This document shows positions 46,409 to 57,430 of a stretch of 64,000 nucleotides of DNA, piece after piece. The notes beneath the pieces are model-generated. The model searched no databases, was not told the DNA's origin, and worked only from the letters and a program-made list of their open reading frames with translations. Origin of the DNA: Okapia johnstoni. Lineage: Eukaryota; Chordata; Mammalia; Artiodactyla; Giraffidae. The stretch is taken from the NCBI GenBank assembly GCA_024291935.2, contig CM044311.1:21723001-21787000 (forward strand), given 5' to 3'. The position numbers were made by a program, and so were the translations under genes. Every line of letters begins with the position of its first letter. Positions within the stretch are counted from its first letter, which is position 1.

Positions 46409-47015
46409 TAGACTTTATTTTCTTGGTCTCCAAAATCATTCCAGATGGTGACTGCAGCCATGAAATTAAAAGATATTTGCTCCTTGAAAGAAAAGATGTG
46501 AGAAAATAAAACAGCATATTAAAAAGCAGAGACATAACTTTGCCAACAAAGTTCTCTGTCTAATCAAACCTATGATTTTCCCAGTTTTCATGTATGGATG
46601 TGAGAGTTGGACCATATAGAAAGCTGAGTGTCAAGAAATAGATGCCTTTGAATTGTGGTCTTGGAGAAGCCTCTTGAGAGTTCCTTGGAATGCAAGGAGA
46701 TCAAACCAGTCAACCCTAAAGGAAATCAGTTCTGAATATTCTTTAGAAGGTCTGATGCTGAAGCTGAAATTCCAATACTTTGGCCACCTGATATGAAGAA
46801 CTGACTCGTTGGAAAAGACTCTGATGCTGAGAAAGGTTGAAGGCAGGAGGCGAAGGGGACGACAGGGATAAGATGGTTGGATGGCATCACCAACTCAAAG
46901 GACCTGAGTTTGAGCAAGCTTCAGGAGTTGATAATGGACAGGCTAACCTGGTGTGCTGTAGTTCACACAGTCACAAAGAGCTGGACACAACTGAGCGACT
47001 GAACTGAACTGATAT

Positions 47016-47650
47016 AAATTTTAGGATTATTTGTCAAGCTCTCTGAAAAATGCATGAGTATTTTGATAAAGATTGTATTTAATCTGTATTGCTTTTTGTA
47101 GTATAGGCATTTTAAAAATATTAATTCTTCCTATCCAAGAGCATGGAATTTCTTTCAATTTATTTGAAACATCATTTTCCTTTTGTAGCATTTTTCATTT
47201 TTCACTGTATAGGTCTTTCTCCTTCTTGGTTAAGTTTATAGCTAGGTATTTTCTTTAAATTTTATTTCATTTCATTTAGTGTTATTTTATTAATGTGCTT
47301 TTAAATAGTTTTGTCTTTAATTTCTCATTGTGATATTTCAGTGTTAGTGTAAAGAAAGGGAACAAATTTCTTTGTATTGACCTCATATCATATTACCTCG
47401 CTGAATTCATTTATTAGTTCTGGTATTATTGGGAAGCTTTAGGGTTCTGTATTTAGAGTATCACATCATTTTTCTAACAGTGACAGTTCTACCTCATTCC
47501 TTTCAATTCAGATGTGATTTATTTATTTTTTCTTGTCTGATTGCTGTGGCTAGGACTATGTTGAATAGAAATAGTGAAATTAGGCATCTTTGTCATGTTC
47601 CTGAATTCTGTGGAAAGCTTTCAGCATTTTACTGTTGAGTCTATGTTGCC
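47016..47650 (-). mobile_element. L1 ORF2 fragment, antisense (left of BovB)
   Basis: Antisense L1: GTATTTTGATAAAGATTGTA, CCTATCCAAGAGCATGGAAT, and GGAAAGCTTTCAGCATTTTA before the break. The last 10 bases (CTATGTTGCC) are the BovB target. Confidence 0.8.
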
Positions 47651-48184
47651 TCCTTGGAAGGAAAGTTATGACCAACCTAGATAGCATATTAAAAAGCAGA
47701 GATATTACTTTGCCAACAACAGTCCACCTAGTTAAGGCTATGGTTTTTCCAGTAGTCATGTATGGGTGTGAGAGTTAGACTACAAATAAAGCTGAGTGCA
47801 GAAGAATTGATGCTTTTGAACTGTGGTGCTGAAGACTCTTGAGAGTCCCTTGGACTGCAAGGAGATCCAATCAATCCATTCTAAAGGAGATCAATCCTGG
47901 GTGTTCATTGGAAGGACTGATGTTGGAGCTGAAACTCCAATATTTTGTCCACCTGATGCGAACAGCTAACTCATTTGAAAAGACCCTGATGTTGGGAAAG
48001 ATTGAAGGCAGGAGGAGAAGGGGACGACAGAGGATGAGATAGTTAGATGGCATCACCGACTAAATGGACATGAGTTTGGGTAAACTCCGGGAGTTTGTGA
48101 TGGACAGAGACTCCTGGCGTGCTGCAGTTCATGGGGTCACAAAGAGTCGGACATGACTGAGTGACAGAACTGAACTGCACTGAA
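47651..48184 (+). mobile_element. BovB LINE 3' end inserted in L1, 10-bp target duplication
   Basis: Starts TCCTTGGAAGGAAAGTTATG (C-terminal domain) and ends with a short tail. Perfect repeat CTATGTTGCC at 47641-47650 and 48185-48194. The frame 47839-48042 still reads [20 protein letters not shown] and is otherwise broken. Confidence 0.95.
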
Positions 48185-49075
48185 CTATGTTGCCCATGGA
48201 TTTGTCATGAATAGCTTTTATTATGTTGTAATGTGTTTTCTGTATACCAAGTTTCATGAGAGTTTTCATCATGAATGGATGTTGAATTTTATCAAATGCT
48301 CTTTCTGCATCTATTTAGATGACTATATCATTTTTGTCTTTTCTTTTGTTAATGTCTTGGATCACATTGCTTGCTTTGTGTATGTTGAACCATCTTTGGA
48401 ACCCTAGGATGAATCCAACTAGATCATGGTATATGATCCTTTTTAGGTATCTCGAGATTCAGTTTTGCTAATATTTAGTTGAGGATTTTTGTGTCTGTAT
48501 TCATCAAATATAGTGACCTGTAATTATTATTATTATTTTTTGTAGTGGTTTTGTCTGTTTTTGATAGTAGAGTGATGCTGGCCTCATAGAATGAATTTAG
48601 GAGTGTTTTCTTCAAATGTTTGGAATAATTTAAGAAGGATAGATGTAAGTTCTTCTTTGTATATTTGTTAAGTTTCCCCAGGGAAACCATTCAGCAGGGA
48701 GTTTTGTTTTTGTTTTAACTATAGATTTTATTTCACTTCTAGTGATTAGTCTGTTCAGATTTATTTGTTTCACTTCTAAGGATCAGTAAGTTAAAATTAT
48801 CTGTTTCTTCTTGACTCAGTTTTGGTAGGCTGTAAGTTTCTAAAAACTTGTCCATAGATCTTGTATGTTGCTTTTTTTGTCATTTTGTCTGTTATTCTGA
48901 TTGTATGATTTCTGTTATTCTACCTTCTTGATCACATAATCATTCTTCTGTGTAATTTAGTCTCATAATCTTTGAGTCTAGATTGATTTTTATCTCAGCA
49001 ATTGAATTTCATATTTTCATCCATATTTATAGATTCTATTTCCTTGTTAAAGTTATCTGCATTTTTACCGTAGAC
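48185..49075 (-). mobile_element. L1 ORF2 fragment, antisense (right of BovB)
   Basis: Continues the L1 at 47016 without loss: CCATGGATTTGTCATGAATA, GAATTTTATCAAATGCTCTT, then ATGATGCTGGCCTCATAGAA-like text at 48573-48590. The RT region is in minus-strand sense but has no open frame. Confidence 0.8.
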
Positions 49076-49079
49076 ATTC

Positions 49080-49640
49080 TAGGCTGTCTCTGGGTAGCTA
49101 GACGAGTCCTCTCCAAGGGCCAGTCTGTCTGAGACTCAAAGCTTAGACTCTCAAGCTGTTGTGGCACTACTCTTATGCATGCTGATAGTGCCCTCCATAT
49201 TTCCGCTTGGATTATATCCCAGATGTTCCCATATGTCTCTACACAGCTAGAACAAGTCTCTGCCCAGACTTCATGCCAGGCGGTGGTGTGGAATGAGCAA
49301 GACTGGGGTGTTTGCCCCTTTAGATTGGGAAGTGGAGTGGGATGGCAGCCACCAGTGCAAAGCCATGTCTGCCCTGATTGTTGGCAAGCCAGCATGTGTG
49401 CATTTGTCAAGAGTAGAGTCTAGCTCCCCAGACCTGCTGTCTGTCCCGGAGCATTTCCCAGGAGGAAAAGAAGTCATCTCTCCCAAGCAAGATTCTAGGG
49501 ATGGGAATTCCCAGACTGTGGCTCAGTCTACTTGCTCCCCAGGGCAAGGGTCCACCCATACAGACCTCTTCCTTACACATCCCTCTGAGAGATACAGGTC
49601 CTAACCTGATGCCTCTTTTTTAATATTGCCCCAGTTACAT
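49080..49640. other. GC-richer block open on both strands, unidentified
   Basis: Base composition rises sharply against both neighbours. Open frames overlap on both strands: minus 49036-49410 (124 codons) and 49271-49486, plus 49175-49423 and 49293-49604. The proteins resemble nothing I know. The text looks like part of a dispersed repeat, perhaps an old LTR or a LINE 5' region, rather than a gene. Confidence 0.4.
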
Positions 49641-50112
49641 GGAGATCTTTTTTATAGCTTTGATTATGTTTACAGTTAGTATTCCATAAGAACTGATTCA
49701 TATTCAGATACATATTTTCCTTGTAGAGACAGGAGAGGTTCATATTTTCTTCCTTGGACAACTTGATCTCTAGCCCCTCAAAATTCAATTATTCTTAATG
49801 GTAAATTTTATACCTAATCTAAATATTGCTATTGATTTCCAAAGTGGCAACCAAACAAATTAATGTTGTACGTGTAATGTCAGTATATATGAGATCAGTT
49901 CTGTCTAATCACACCACATACTACTCAGCAGATAATAAATGAATTTACATGAAATTCAACACCACAAATGAAACTTTCAAAAGAAAAATATTGAATCCAA
50001 AATGATATGGGAAATATGAGTGTGATCGAGATTGGAATATCAGTAGAATTACAATCATATAAAAATCAGAGAAATACAAAAACAGCTAGTAAATTTGTGT
50101 ATATGTGTTGAT
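49641..50112. other. AT-rich spacer
   Basis: No gene or named repeat recognised. Confidence 0.4.
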
Positions 50113-50839
50113 ATTGTTCAGTCACTAAGTTGTGTCCAATTTTTTTGTGACCCAAGCAGCATGCCAGGCTTTTCTGTCCTTCACTATATTCCAGAGTTTG
50201 CTCAAACTCATGTCCATTGAGTTGGTGATGTCATCCAACCATCTCAACCTCTGTCACCCCTTCTCCTCATGTCCTCAGTGGGGTCTTCTCAGCATCATGG
50301 TCTTTTCCAAAGAGTTAGCTCATCACATCAGGTGGCCAAAGTATTGGAACTTTAGCTTCAGCATCAGTTCTTCCGATGAATACTCAGGACTGAATTTCCT
50401 TTAGGATAGACTGGTTTGATCTTGCAGTCCAAGGGACTCTCAAGAATCTTCTCCAGCACCACAATCCAAAAGCATCTATTCTTTGGTGCTCAAGCTTCCT
50501 TATGATCCAGTTCTCACATCCATACATGACTTCTGGAAAAACCATAGCTTGACTACACAAATCTTTGCCAGCAAAGTGATGTCTCTGCTTTTTAATATGC
50601 TGTCTAGGTTTATTATAGCTTTTCTTCCAAAGAACAAGCATCTTTTAATCTCATGACTGCAGTCACTGTCCGCAATGATTTTGGAAACCAAGAGTTTACA
50701 ATCTGCCACTGTTTCCACTTTTTCCCTACCTATTTGTCATGGAGTAATTGGACCAGATGTCATGCACTTAGTTTTCTGAATGTTGAGTTTCAAGCCAGCT
50801 TTTTCACTCTCCTCTTTCACCCTCATCAAGAGACTCTTT

Positions 50840-52671
50840 CAGTTCAATTCAGTTCAGTTCAGTCGCACAGTCGTGTCCGACTATTTGCGACCCCATGAAT
50901 CTCAGCATGTCAGGCCTCCCTGTCCATCACCAACTCCCGGAGTTTACACAAACCCATGTCCATCGAGTTGGTGATGCCATCCAACCATCTCATCCTCTGT
51001 CGTCCCCTTCTCCTCCTGCCCACAATCCTTCCCAGTATTAGGGTCTTTTGCAATGAGTCAACTCTTCACATGAGGTGGTCAAAGTATTGGAGTTTCAGCT
51101 TCAACATCAGTCCTTCCAATGAACACCCAAGACTGATCTCCTTTAGGATGAACTGGTTGGATCTCCTTGCAGTCCAAGGGACTCTCAAGAGTCTTCTCCA
51201 ACATCACAGTTCAAAAGCATCAATTTTTTGGTGCTCAGCTTTCTTCACCGTCCAACTCTCACATCCATACATGACCACTGGGAAAACCATAGCCTTGACT
51301 AGATGGACTTTTGTTGGCAAAGTAATGTCTCTGCTTTTAAATATGCTATCTAGGTTGGTCATAACCTTCCTTCCAAAGAGTAAGCATCTTTTAATTTCAT
51401 GGCTGCAATCATCATCAGCAGTGATTTTGGAGCCCGAAACAATAAAGTCTAACACTGTTTCCACTGTTTCCCCATCTATTTCCCATGAAGTGATGGGACC
51501 AGATGCCATAATCTTAGTTTTCTGAACGTTGAGCTTTAAGTCAACTTTTTCACTCTCCTCTTTCACTTTCATCAAGAGGCTCTTTAGTTCTTCTTCCCTT
51601 TCTGCCATAGGGGGGTGTCATCTGCATATCTGAGGTTATTGATGTTTCTCCCAGCAGTCTTGATTCCAGCTTGTGTTTCTTCCAGCCCAGCATTTCTCGT
51701 GATGTACTCTGCATATAAGTTAAATAAGCAGGGTGACAATATACAGCCTTGACATACTCCTTTTCCTATTTGGAACCAGTCAGTTGTTCCATGTCCAGTT
51801 CTAACTGTTGCTTCCTGACCTGCATACAGGTTTCTCAAAGACAGATCAGATGGTCTGGTATTCCCATCTCTTTCAGAATTTTCCACAGTTTATTGTGATC
51901 CACACAGTCAAAGTCTTTGGCATAGTCAATAAAGCAGAAATAGATGTTTTTCTGGAACTCTCTTGCTTTTTTGATAATCCAGCGGGTGTCGGCCATTTGA
52001 TCTCTGGTTCCTCTGCCTTTTCTAAAACCAGCTTGAACATCTGGAAGTTTGAGGTTCACGTATTGCTGAAGCCTGGCTTGGAGAATTTTGAGCATTACTT
52101 TACTAGCGTGAAAGATGAGTGCAACTGTGCAGTAGTTTGAGCATTCTTTGGCATTGTCTTTCTTTGAGATTGGAATGAAAACTGACCTTTTCCAGTCCTG
52201 TGGCCACTGCTGAGTTTTCCAGATTTGCTGGCATACCGAGTGTAGCACTTTCACAACATCATTTTTGAGGATTTGAAATAGCTCAGCTGGAATTCCATCA
52301 CCTCCACTAGCTTTGTTCGTAGTGATGCTTTCTAAGGCCCACTTGACTTCACATTCCAGGATGTCTGGCTCTACGTGAGTGATCACACCATCGTGATTAT
52401 CTGGGTCGTGACGATCTTGTTTGTACAGTTCTTCTGTGTATTCTTGTCACCTCTTCTTAATATCTTCTGCTTCTGTTAGGTCCATACCATTTCTGTCCTT
52501 TATCAAGTCCATCTTTGCCTGAAATGTTCCCTTGGTATCTCTAATTTTCTTGAAGAGATCTCTAGTCTTTCCCATTCTGTTGTTTTCCTCTATTTCTTTG
52601 CATTGATCGCTGAGGAAGGCTTTCTTATCTCTCCTTACTATTCTTTGGAGCTCTGCATTCAGATGGCTGAG
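50840..52671 (-). mobile_element. Younger BovB LINE nested in an older BovB
   Basis: Same orientation as its host. The 3' tail (CAGTTCAATTCAGTTCAGTT, left) is at 50840 and the 5' truncation is in the linker (52671). Perfect 12-bp repeat AAGAGACTCTTT at 50828-50839 and 52672-52683. The insertion point is just downstream of RT motif C of the host copy. Confidence 0.95.
51204..52386 (-). pseudogene. BovB ORF2 remnant in the nested copy
   Basis: Three minus-strand frames cover the RT almost completely. 51835-52386 (183 codons) reads VKWALESITTNKASGGDGIP and the motif A region FIDYAKDFDCVDHNKLW (Ala to Asp next to the conserved Phe). 51584-51886 reads VCQGCILSPCLFNLYAEY and LRYADDTPLW. 51204-51608 reads EESEKVDLKLNVQKTKIM onward. 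Two frame changes separate them. Inactive, but much better preserved than its host. Confidence 0.82.
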
Positions 52672-53085
52672 AAGAGACTCTTTAGTTCCTCTTTACTTTC
52701 TGCCATTAGATGGTATAATCTGCATATCTGAGGTTGTTGAGATTTCTCACAGCAATCTTGATTCTAGCTTGTCATTCATCCAGCCCAGCATTCCACAGGA
52801 TATACTCTGCATATTAGGTAAACAAGCAGAGTGACAATAAACATTCTTGGGATACTTCTTTCCCAGTTTTGAACCAATCTATTCTTCCATGTTTGGTTCT
52901 AATTGTTGCTTCTTGAGCCACATACAGATTTATCAGGTAAGGTAGTCTGGTATTGTCACCTAATTAAGAATTTTTCAGAGTTAGTTTTGAACCATATAGT
53001 CAAAAGCTTTAGTGTAGTCAGTGAGGCAGAAATAGATGGTTTTTTGGATTTCCTTTGCTTTGTCTATGATCCAACGGATATTGCG

Positions 53086-54668
53086 TGTGTGTGGGTATGT
53101 ATGCATGTATAAATGTATAGATTTAACAAGGAAATCTGAACGATGAGGTTAGTGACACTTAAAAAAATGAAAATAAAAATCTTAGTAACTGACCTGTCAT
53201 TGGAATGGGTTCAAAAGTCTGGTTAGAGGCTCAATAGCAATCCATGATCTTATTCTGTTAGGGAAAATTATTAAAAAAAAAATTATAGCCATTTTTTTAA
53301 TCTGTAAAAAAATGTCACAAGTTTTTAATCTGTTTCACAGGTTGCCAATGTCACAAGTTTGCAATCTGTTCTCATTCTGATTGTTCAATGTTGTATAAAC
53401 TAAATTATATTGCATTTCTACTGCTTTCTCAACAGGAGATTTTCTGATGATAGATTAGCAGGTGCTTAATTATTAAATATTTTTAGGTGGTTTTAAACCA
53501 TAGTGATTACTAAAAAATATAGTATTTTATTTTTAAAAAGAAATGTCTTTAAATTTTTTTGTCTACCATATTTTAAAAATGTATGTATATATGCAGAAAA
53601 AGAAAATAAAACAAGCCATTTTCTTGTCACTGTGAATAAATCTTAATAGATAAGTGCTGCCTTGAAGGGATCCTCTGTTTTGTGAGATATCTAAGCTTAC
53701 TAATTGGACATAAACAAATCTACCCCATGTCTGAGTTTTCTTAAACTGTGAAAGATCCTTTACACTGTGAAGATTTGATGGCATTTTAAAATGACAACCT
53801 TAGCCAATGTAGTTAGGCATGTTTTGACTTTCAGAGAATGAAATGAGGTTAAAAAGGGGAAACAAAATACTTTCTTTGCTATCTTCTGAGGGCATTAAAA
53901 CCGTGGTGATATGACCAAAGAGAACAGAGTGTGATACCAAAATATGCATTTCTAACTTCAAATTTGGTCAACATACTTCAAAAGAGACTTACTTTTACAC
54001 CAATTTTTTGTATGACAAATGCATGCACCTGTTTCCTGCTTTGCAGTATTTGTGAGAATTGAGGTGATAACCCAGCAGAAAATGGAAGAAACAAAATCAT
54101 AGGCCTCTACCATTCATTTAGATTACTTCTTTTGCTTTCATGTTTCTTTTCTACTAAAAAGTCAATTTTGCTTCCTATTTCTTACTGTAATGATTACCAT
54201 ACAATTATTTGAAATATACATATAAATTGTTTCCATTTTTCTATAATACGATGATTAACATTGGCTGTTTTTTTTCCTTCAGTAATCTGTTTTCTTCTGC
54301 TAAATTTAGTAGAAATGGTTACAGAAAAAAAGTGATCAGTTTTTTCTTTTCTATTAAATAAATTGCACTAAGATCATTTTTTCTCCCTTCTCTCTGCAAC
54401 CTCCCACCCCCACCCTGGCCCGGGGTATAACTTTGAAACATTTGTCATAGAATGTTAATTTGAGAATTTCCTGTGACTATCTGAGATAACATAGTTATAA
54501 GATTCCAAAGTGATTTGGGACACTGGCCAAAATGCAAATTTCCAAGGAAACAGCTGAGTATTTTATTTTCCAACACTTAGAAAACCTGATTTAGATCAAG
54601 ATTATAAAAAGATCAAGAAGAGTTTTTTTAACTATTTGTTTCTAAAGATATTTAGTAAATCGGTAAAG
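53086..54668. other. AT-rich, unique-looking DNA
   Basis: No gene or named repeat. A (GT)n-like end lies at 53082-53095, and there is a near-repeat of CACAAGTTT...AATCTGTT at 53317-53370. Confidence 0.45.
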
Positions 54669-55008
54669 ATAACCCTGTTTTCGAGACAGGAAAAGAGACA
54701 CAGATATATAGAACAGTATTATGGACTCTATGGGAGAGGGCGAGGGTGGGATAATATGGGAGGAGAATGCCACTGAAGCATGTAAATTATCATATGTGAA
54801 ACAAATCGCCAGTCCAGGTTTGATGCATGATACAGGGTGCTCAGGGCTGGTGCACCGGGATGACCCAGAGGGATGGGATGGGGAGGGAAGTGGGTTCTGG
54901 AAGGGGAACACATGTACACTCATGATAGATTGATGTCAATGTATGACAAAACCAATACAATATTGTAAAGTTAAAAAATAGATAAATAAACTAATTAAAA
55001 AAAATATC
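54669..55008 (+). mobile_element. L1-BT-type 3' UTR, 5'-truncated, with poly-A
   Basis: CAGGAAAAGAGACACAGATA, GGACTCTATGGGAGAGGGCG, CAGTCCAGGTTTGATGCATG, CACCGGGATGACCCAGAGGG, ACCAATACAATATTGTAAAG and an A-rich end. This is the 3' UTR of the ruminant-active L1 lineage, in contrast to the much older L1 pieces elsewhere. The boundaries are approximate because no clean flanking repeat was seen. Confidence 0.85.
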
Positions 55009-55106
55009 GTCATACTCTGAAAGTTCGTCCAAATTGCAAATCAGTTGATGTCTCTGAGAGGGCTTTCAGGGAAATGACCCAGAGAATTAAAACTAGGTGC
55101 ACTGTG

Positions 55107-55772
55107 ATGTCCCAAGTGGTGCTTGTTCTAGTTCAATTGCTCAGTCATGTTCAACTTTTGCGACCCCATGGACTGCGTATGCCAGACTTCCCTGCCCTTC
55201 ACTATCTCCCAGAGTTTGCTCAAACTCATATCCACTGAGTCAACGATTCCATCCAATCATCTTATCCTCTGTTGTCCTCTTCTCCTGCCCTTAATCTTTC
55301 CCAGCATCAGGGACTTTTACAGTGGGTCAGCTATTCACATCAGGTGGCCAAAGCATTGGAGTTTCAGCTTCAGCATCAGTCCTTCCAATGAATATTCAGA
55401 GTTGATTTCCTTTAGGATTGACTGGTTTGACATCCTTGCTGTCCAGAGGACTCTCAAGAATCTTCTCCAGCACCATAGTTAAAAAGCATCAATTCTTCAG
55501 TGCTCAACCTTCATTATGGCTTAACTCATATTTGTGTATGATGGTAGTGATAAAGAATCTGACTATCAATGCAAGAAACATAAGAGACATGGGTTCAATC
55601 CCTCAGATAGAAAGAGCCCATGGAGGAGGGCATGACAACCTTCTCCAGTATTCTTGCCTGAAGAATTCCATGGACTGAGGAGCCTGGTGAATCCCGTGGA
55701 TACAGGAGCCTGGCAGGCTACAGATCATGGGGTTGAAAAGAGTTGGACACAACTGAAGCAACTTAACATACC
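55107..55772 (+). mobile_element. Bov-tA SINE split by an antisense BovB
   Basis: The head starts at 55107 (GATGTCCCAAGTGGTGCTTG) and breaks at about 55130. It resumes at about 55545 with GGTAGTGATAAAGAATCTGA, GGGTTCAATCCCTC, and the Bov-A body. The body carries a local duplication (GAGGAGCCTGGTGAATCC, then ACAGGAGCCTGGCAGGC). Diverged duplicated target: GTGCTTGTTCTA versus ATGGTAGTGATA. Confidence 0.8.
55131..55544 (-). mobile_element. BovB LINE 3' end, antisense, inside a Bov-tA
   Basis: GTTCAATTGCTCAGTCATG (3' end) through the C-terminal domain, to the CESWT-equivalent region at about 55540. Frames are short and broken. It lies between the two halves of a Bov-tA head. Confidence 0.88.
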
Positions 55773-56212
55773 TAGGCACCCACATCCTGCAGTTATGGGC
55801 TTATACATTAATGAACTTGGATGCTTGCCTAAGGAGTCTAAAGTTACCAAATAAGTCTATGGAATCTAAAGACACTGCATTATCTTTGGCAGTATGTTTG
55901 GTAAAGAAATAAACAGGGAAATAATGAGGGCTTTGGGGGGTTGTTGGTGACTGAAAATAACTGTACTTCCTTCTAACAACTGTAAATAGTAACTAAAACA
56001 TGAAGTTCAAGGATTAGTTATATAACCCAATCTAACTATGTATGACCAGAGTTGTGTAAAAGGCATTGTACCCATCTGCTAGGCTTGGGAGACAAATCTA
56101 TATGAGGTGGACTGTAAGAGAATCCATCACTGAGAGAGAGCAAGAGAAGCTAGAATCAAAATGTCATAATTTTTTAGCTAAACAAAAGTTTATAAGCTTT
56201 CAAAAACATATT
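55773..56212. other. Unassigned sequence
   Basis: Nothing recognised. Confidence 0.4.
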
Positions 56213-56300
56213 ATGGAGAATTCCATGGACAGAGGAGCCTGGTTTGCTGTAGTCCATGGGGTCGCACAGAGTTGGACACGTCTGAAGCGACATAACATGC
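56213..56300 (+). mobile_element. Bov-A fragment
   Basis: GGAGAATTCCATGGACAGAG then GTCGCACAGAGTTGGACACG and CTGAAGCGACATAACATGC. 5'-truncated. Confidence 0.85.
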
Positions 56301-56739
56301 ATTCATGCATATATATGCGTATGTGAGTATCAGAATAAGTATATATACACAAAAGCTTTTCTACTACCCTTGATAAGGGCTTGAGAAAGAACAATGAATA
56401 AAAGAGATGGAGAAATTGGAAAACAGACTAAATGGAACAGGAGCACTGAATATGAAATAGAAAAAAGTGAAACAGATTAGGTAAAATATAAGATCATCAT
56501 ATAGACCAGTTGCTTTCTTTTGGTTACATACCTTACCAGATAGTTATGTCATCTCTCCTATTTAAATAAAATAATTTTTAGAATTTCTAATAGTTTGCAA
56601 CCAGAGTATAAGGCCAGTATTGATTTTTGTGTGTTAAAATGAATTTTACAACCTCGTTCAAATAATTTTTTAGTTGTGATAGTTTTGGTAGATATTCTGT
56701 AGACAGGATTTTTTAACGTAAATATCATATAACTAACAA
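56301..56739. other. AT-rich spacer
   Basis: Nothing recognised. Confidence 0.4.
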
Positions 56740-57106
56740 TTATAGAAATAGTTATTTCCTCTCTTTTGGCCTTTTATTTACTTTATTACCTTTGTCAATA
56801 GTGGGACCTCCAGTAAAATACTGAATAGACATGGTGAAAGTAGACATCCTTGCCTTATCCTTACTCTTAAAGAGACAAAATTCATTTTTCACCATTAAGT
56901 GTAATATTGGGTGTGTCATTCTTGCCCACAGATGTAAGGTTTTGATAGATCCATTTTAGCATTTTGTGGAAGTTCTCTACTATTTCTAGTTTATTCAGCA
57001 TTTTTGTCATGAATGAGTGTCGTATTGTTTTCAGTTTTCTCCTATGTATATTGAAAGGATCATATTTTTTTCCCTGTTAATATTTAAATTAAAATGTTTG
57101 TTTTCA

Positions 57107-57381
57107 GGAGAAGGCAATGGCACCCCACTCCAGTACTCTTGCCTGGAGAATCCCATGGACAGAGGAGCCTGGTAGGCTACAGTCCATGGGGTCGCTAAGA
57201 GTCAGACACAACTGAGCGACTTCACTTTCACCTTTCTCTTTCATGCACTGGAGAAGGAAATGGCAACCCACTCCAGTATTCTTGCCTGGAGAATCCCAGG
57301 GATGGCAGAACCTGGTGGGCTGCCGTCTATGGGGTCGCACAGAGTCGGACACGACTGAAGCGACTTAGCAGCAGCAGCAGC
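57107..57381 (+). mobile_element. Bov-A2 SINE, full dimer, young
   Basis: First monomer GGAGAAGGCAATGGCACCCC to CTGAGCGACTTCACTTTCAC. Second monomer GGAGAAGGAAATGGCAACCC to CTGAAGCGACTTAGCAGCAG, with a short (AGC)n. Direct repeat TTGTTTTCA at 57098-57106 and 57382-57390. Many CpGs are intact (GGGTCGCACAGAGTCGGACA), so it is a recent insertion. Confidence 0.96.
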
Positions 57382-57430
57382 TTGTTTTCAAAACGTAAGA
57401 CCTACTTTTCATCCATAGAATAAACATTAC

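Larger units (their letters stand above)
42961..47012 (+). mobile_element. BovB LINE, near full length
   Basis: The only copy with a 5' end. It starts GAGGCGGCAGTTCCAAGATG, has a roughly 1.2-kb 5' region, then the endonuclease (about 44190-44960), linker, reverse transcriptase, C-terminal domain and a tail at about 46997-47012. Many stops and frameshifts make it inactive. Only a weak 6-bp flanking match was found (TTTAGG at 42948-42953 and 47020-47025). To the right lies antisense L1. BovB is known to have entered ruminants by horizontal transfer, with related copies in squamate reptiles. Confidence 0.92.
50113..53085 (-). mobile_element. Older BovB LINE, antisense, split by a younger BovB
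   Basis: Outer parts 50113-50839 (3' end and C-terminal domain) and 52672-53085 (RT motif C back to motif A) join in order across the inserted copy. The outer copy is clearly more diverged (for example GTCATTCATCCAGCCCAGCA at about 52770 and many indels). No tail duplication was found for the outer copy. Confidence 0.9.

Noticed and set aside
54669..55008. A regulatory island, because of locally higher GC content
   Set aside because: The text is the L1-BT 3' UTR with an A-rich end.
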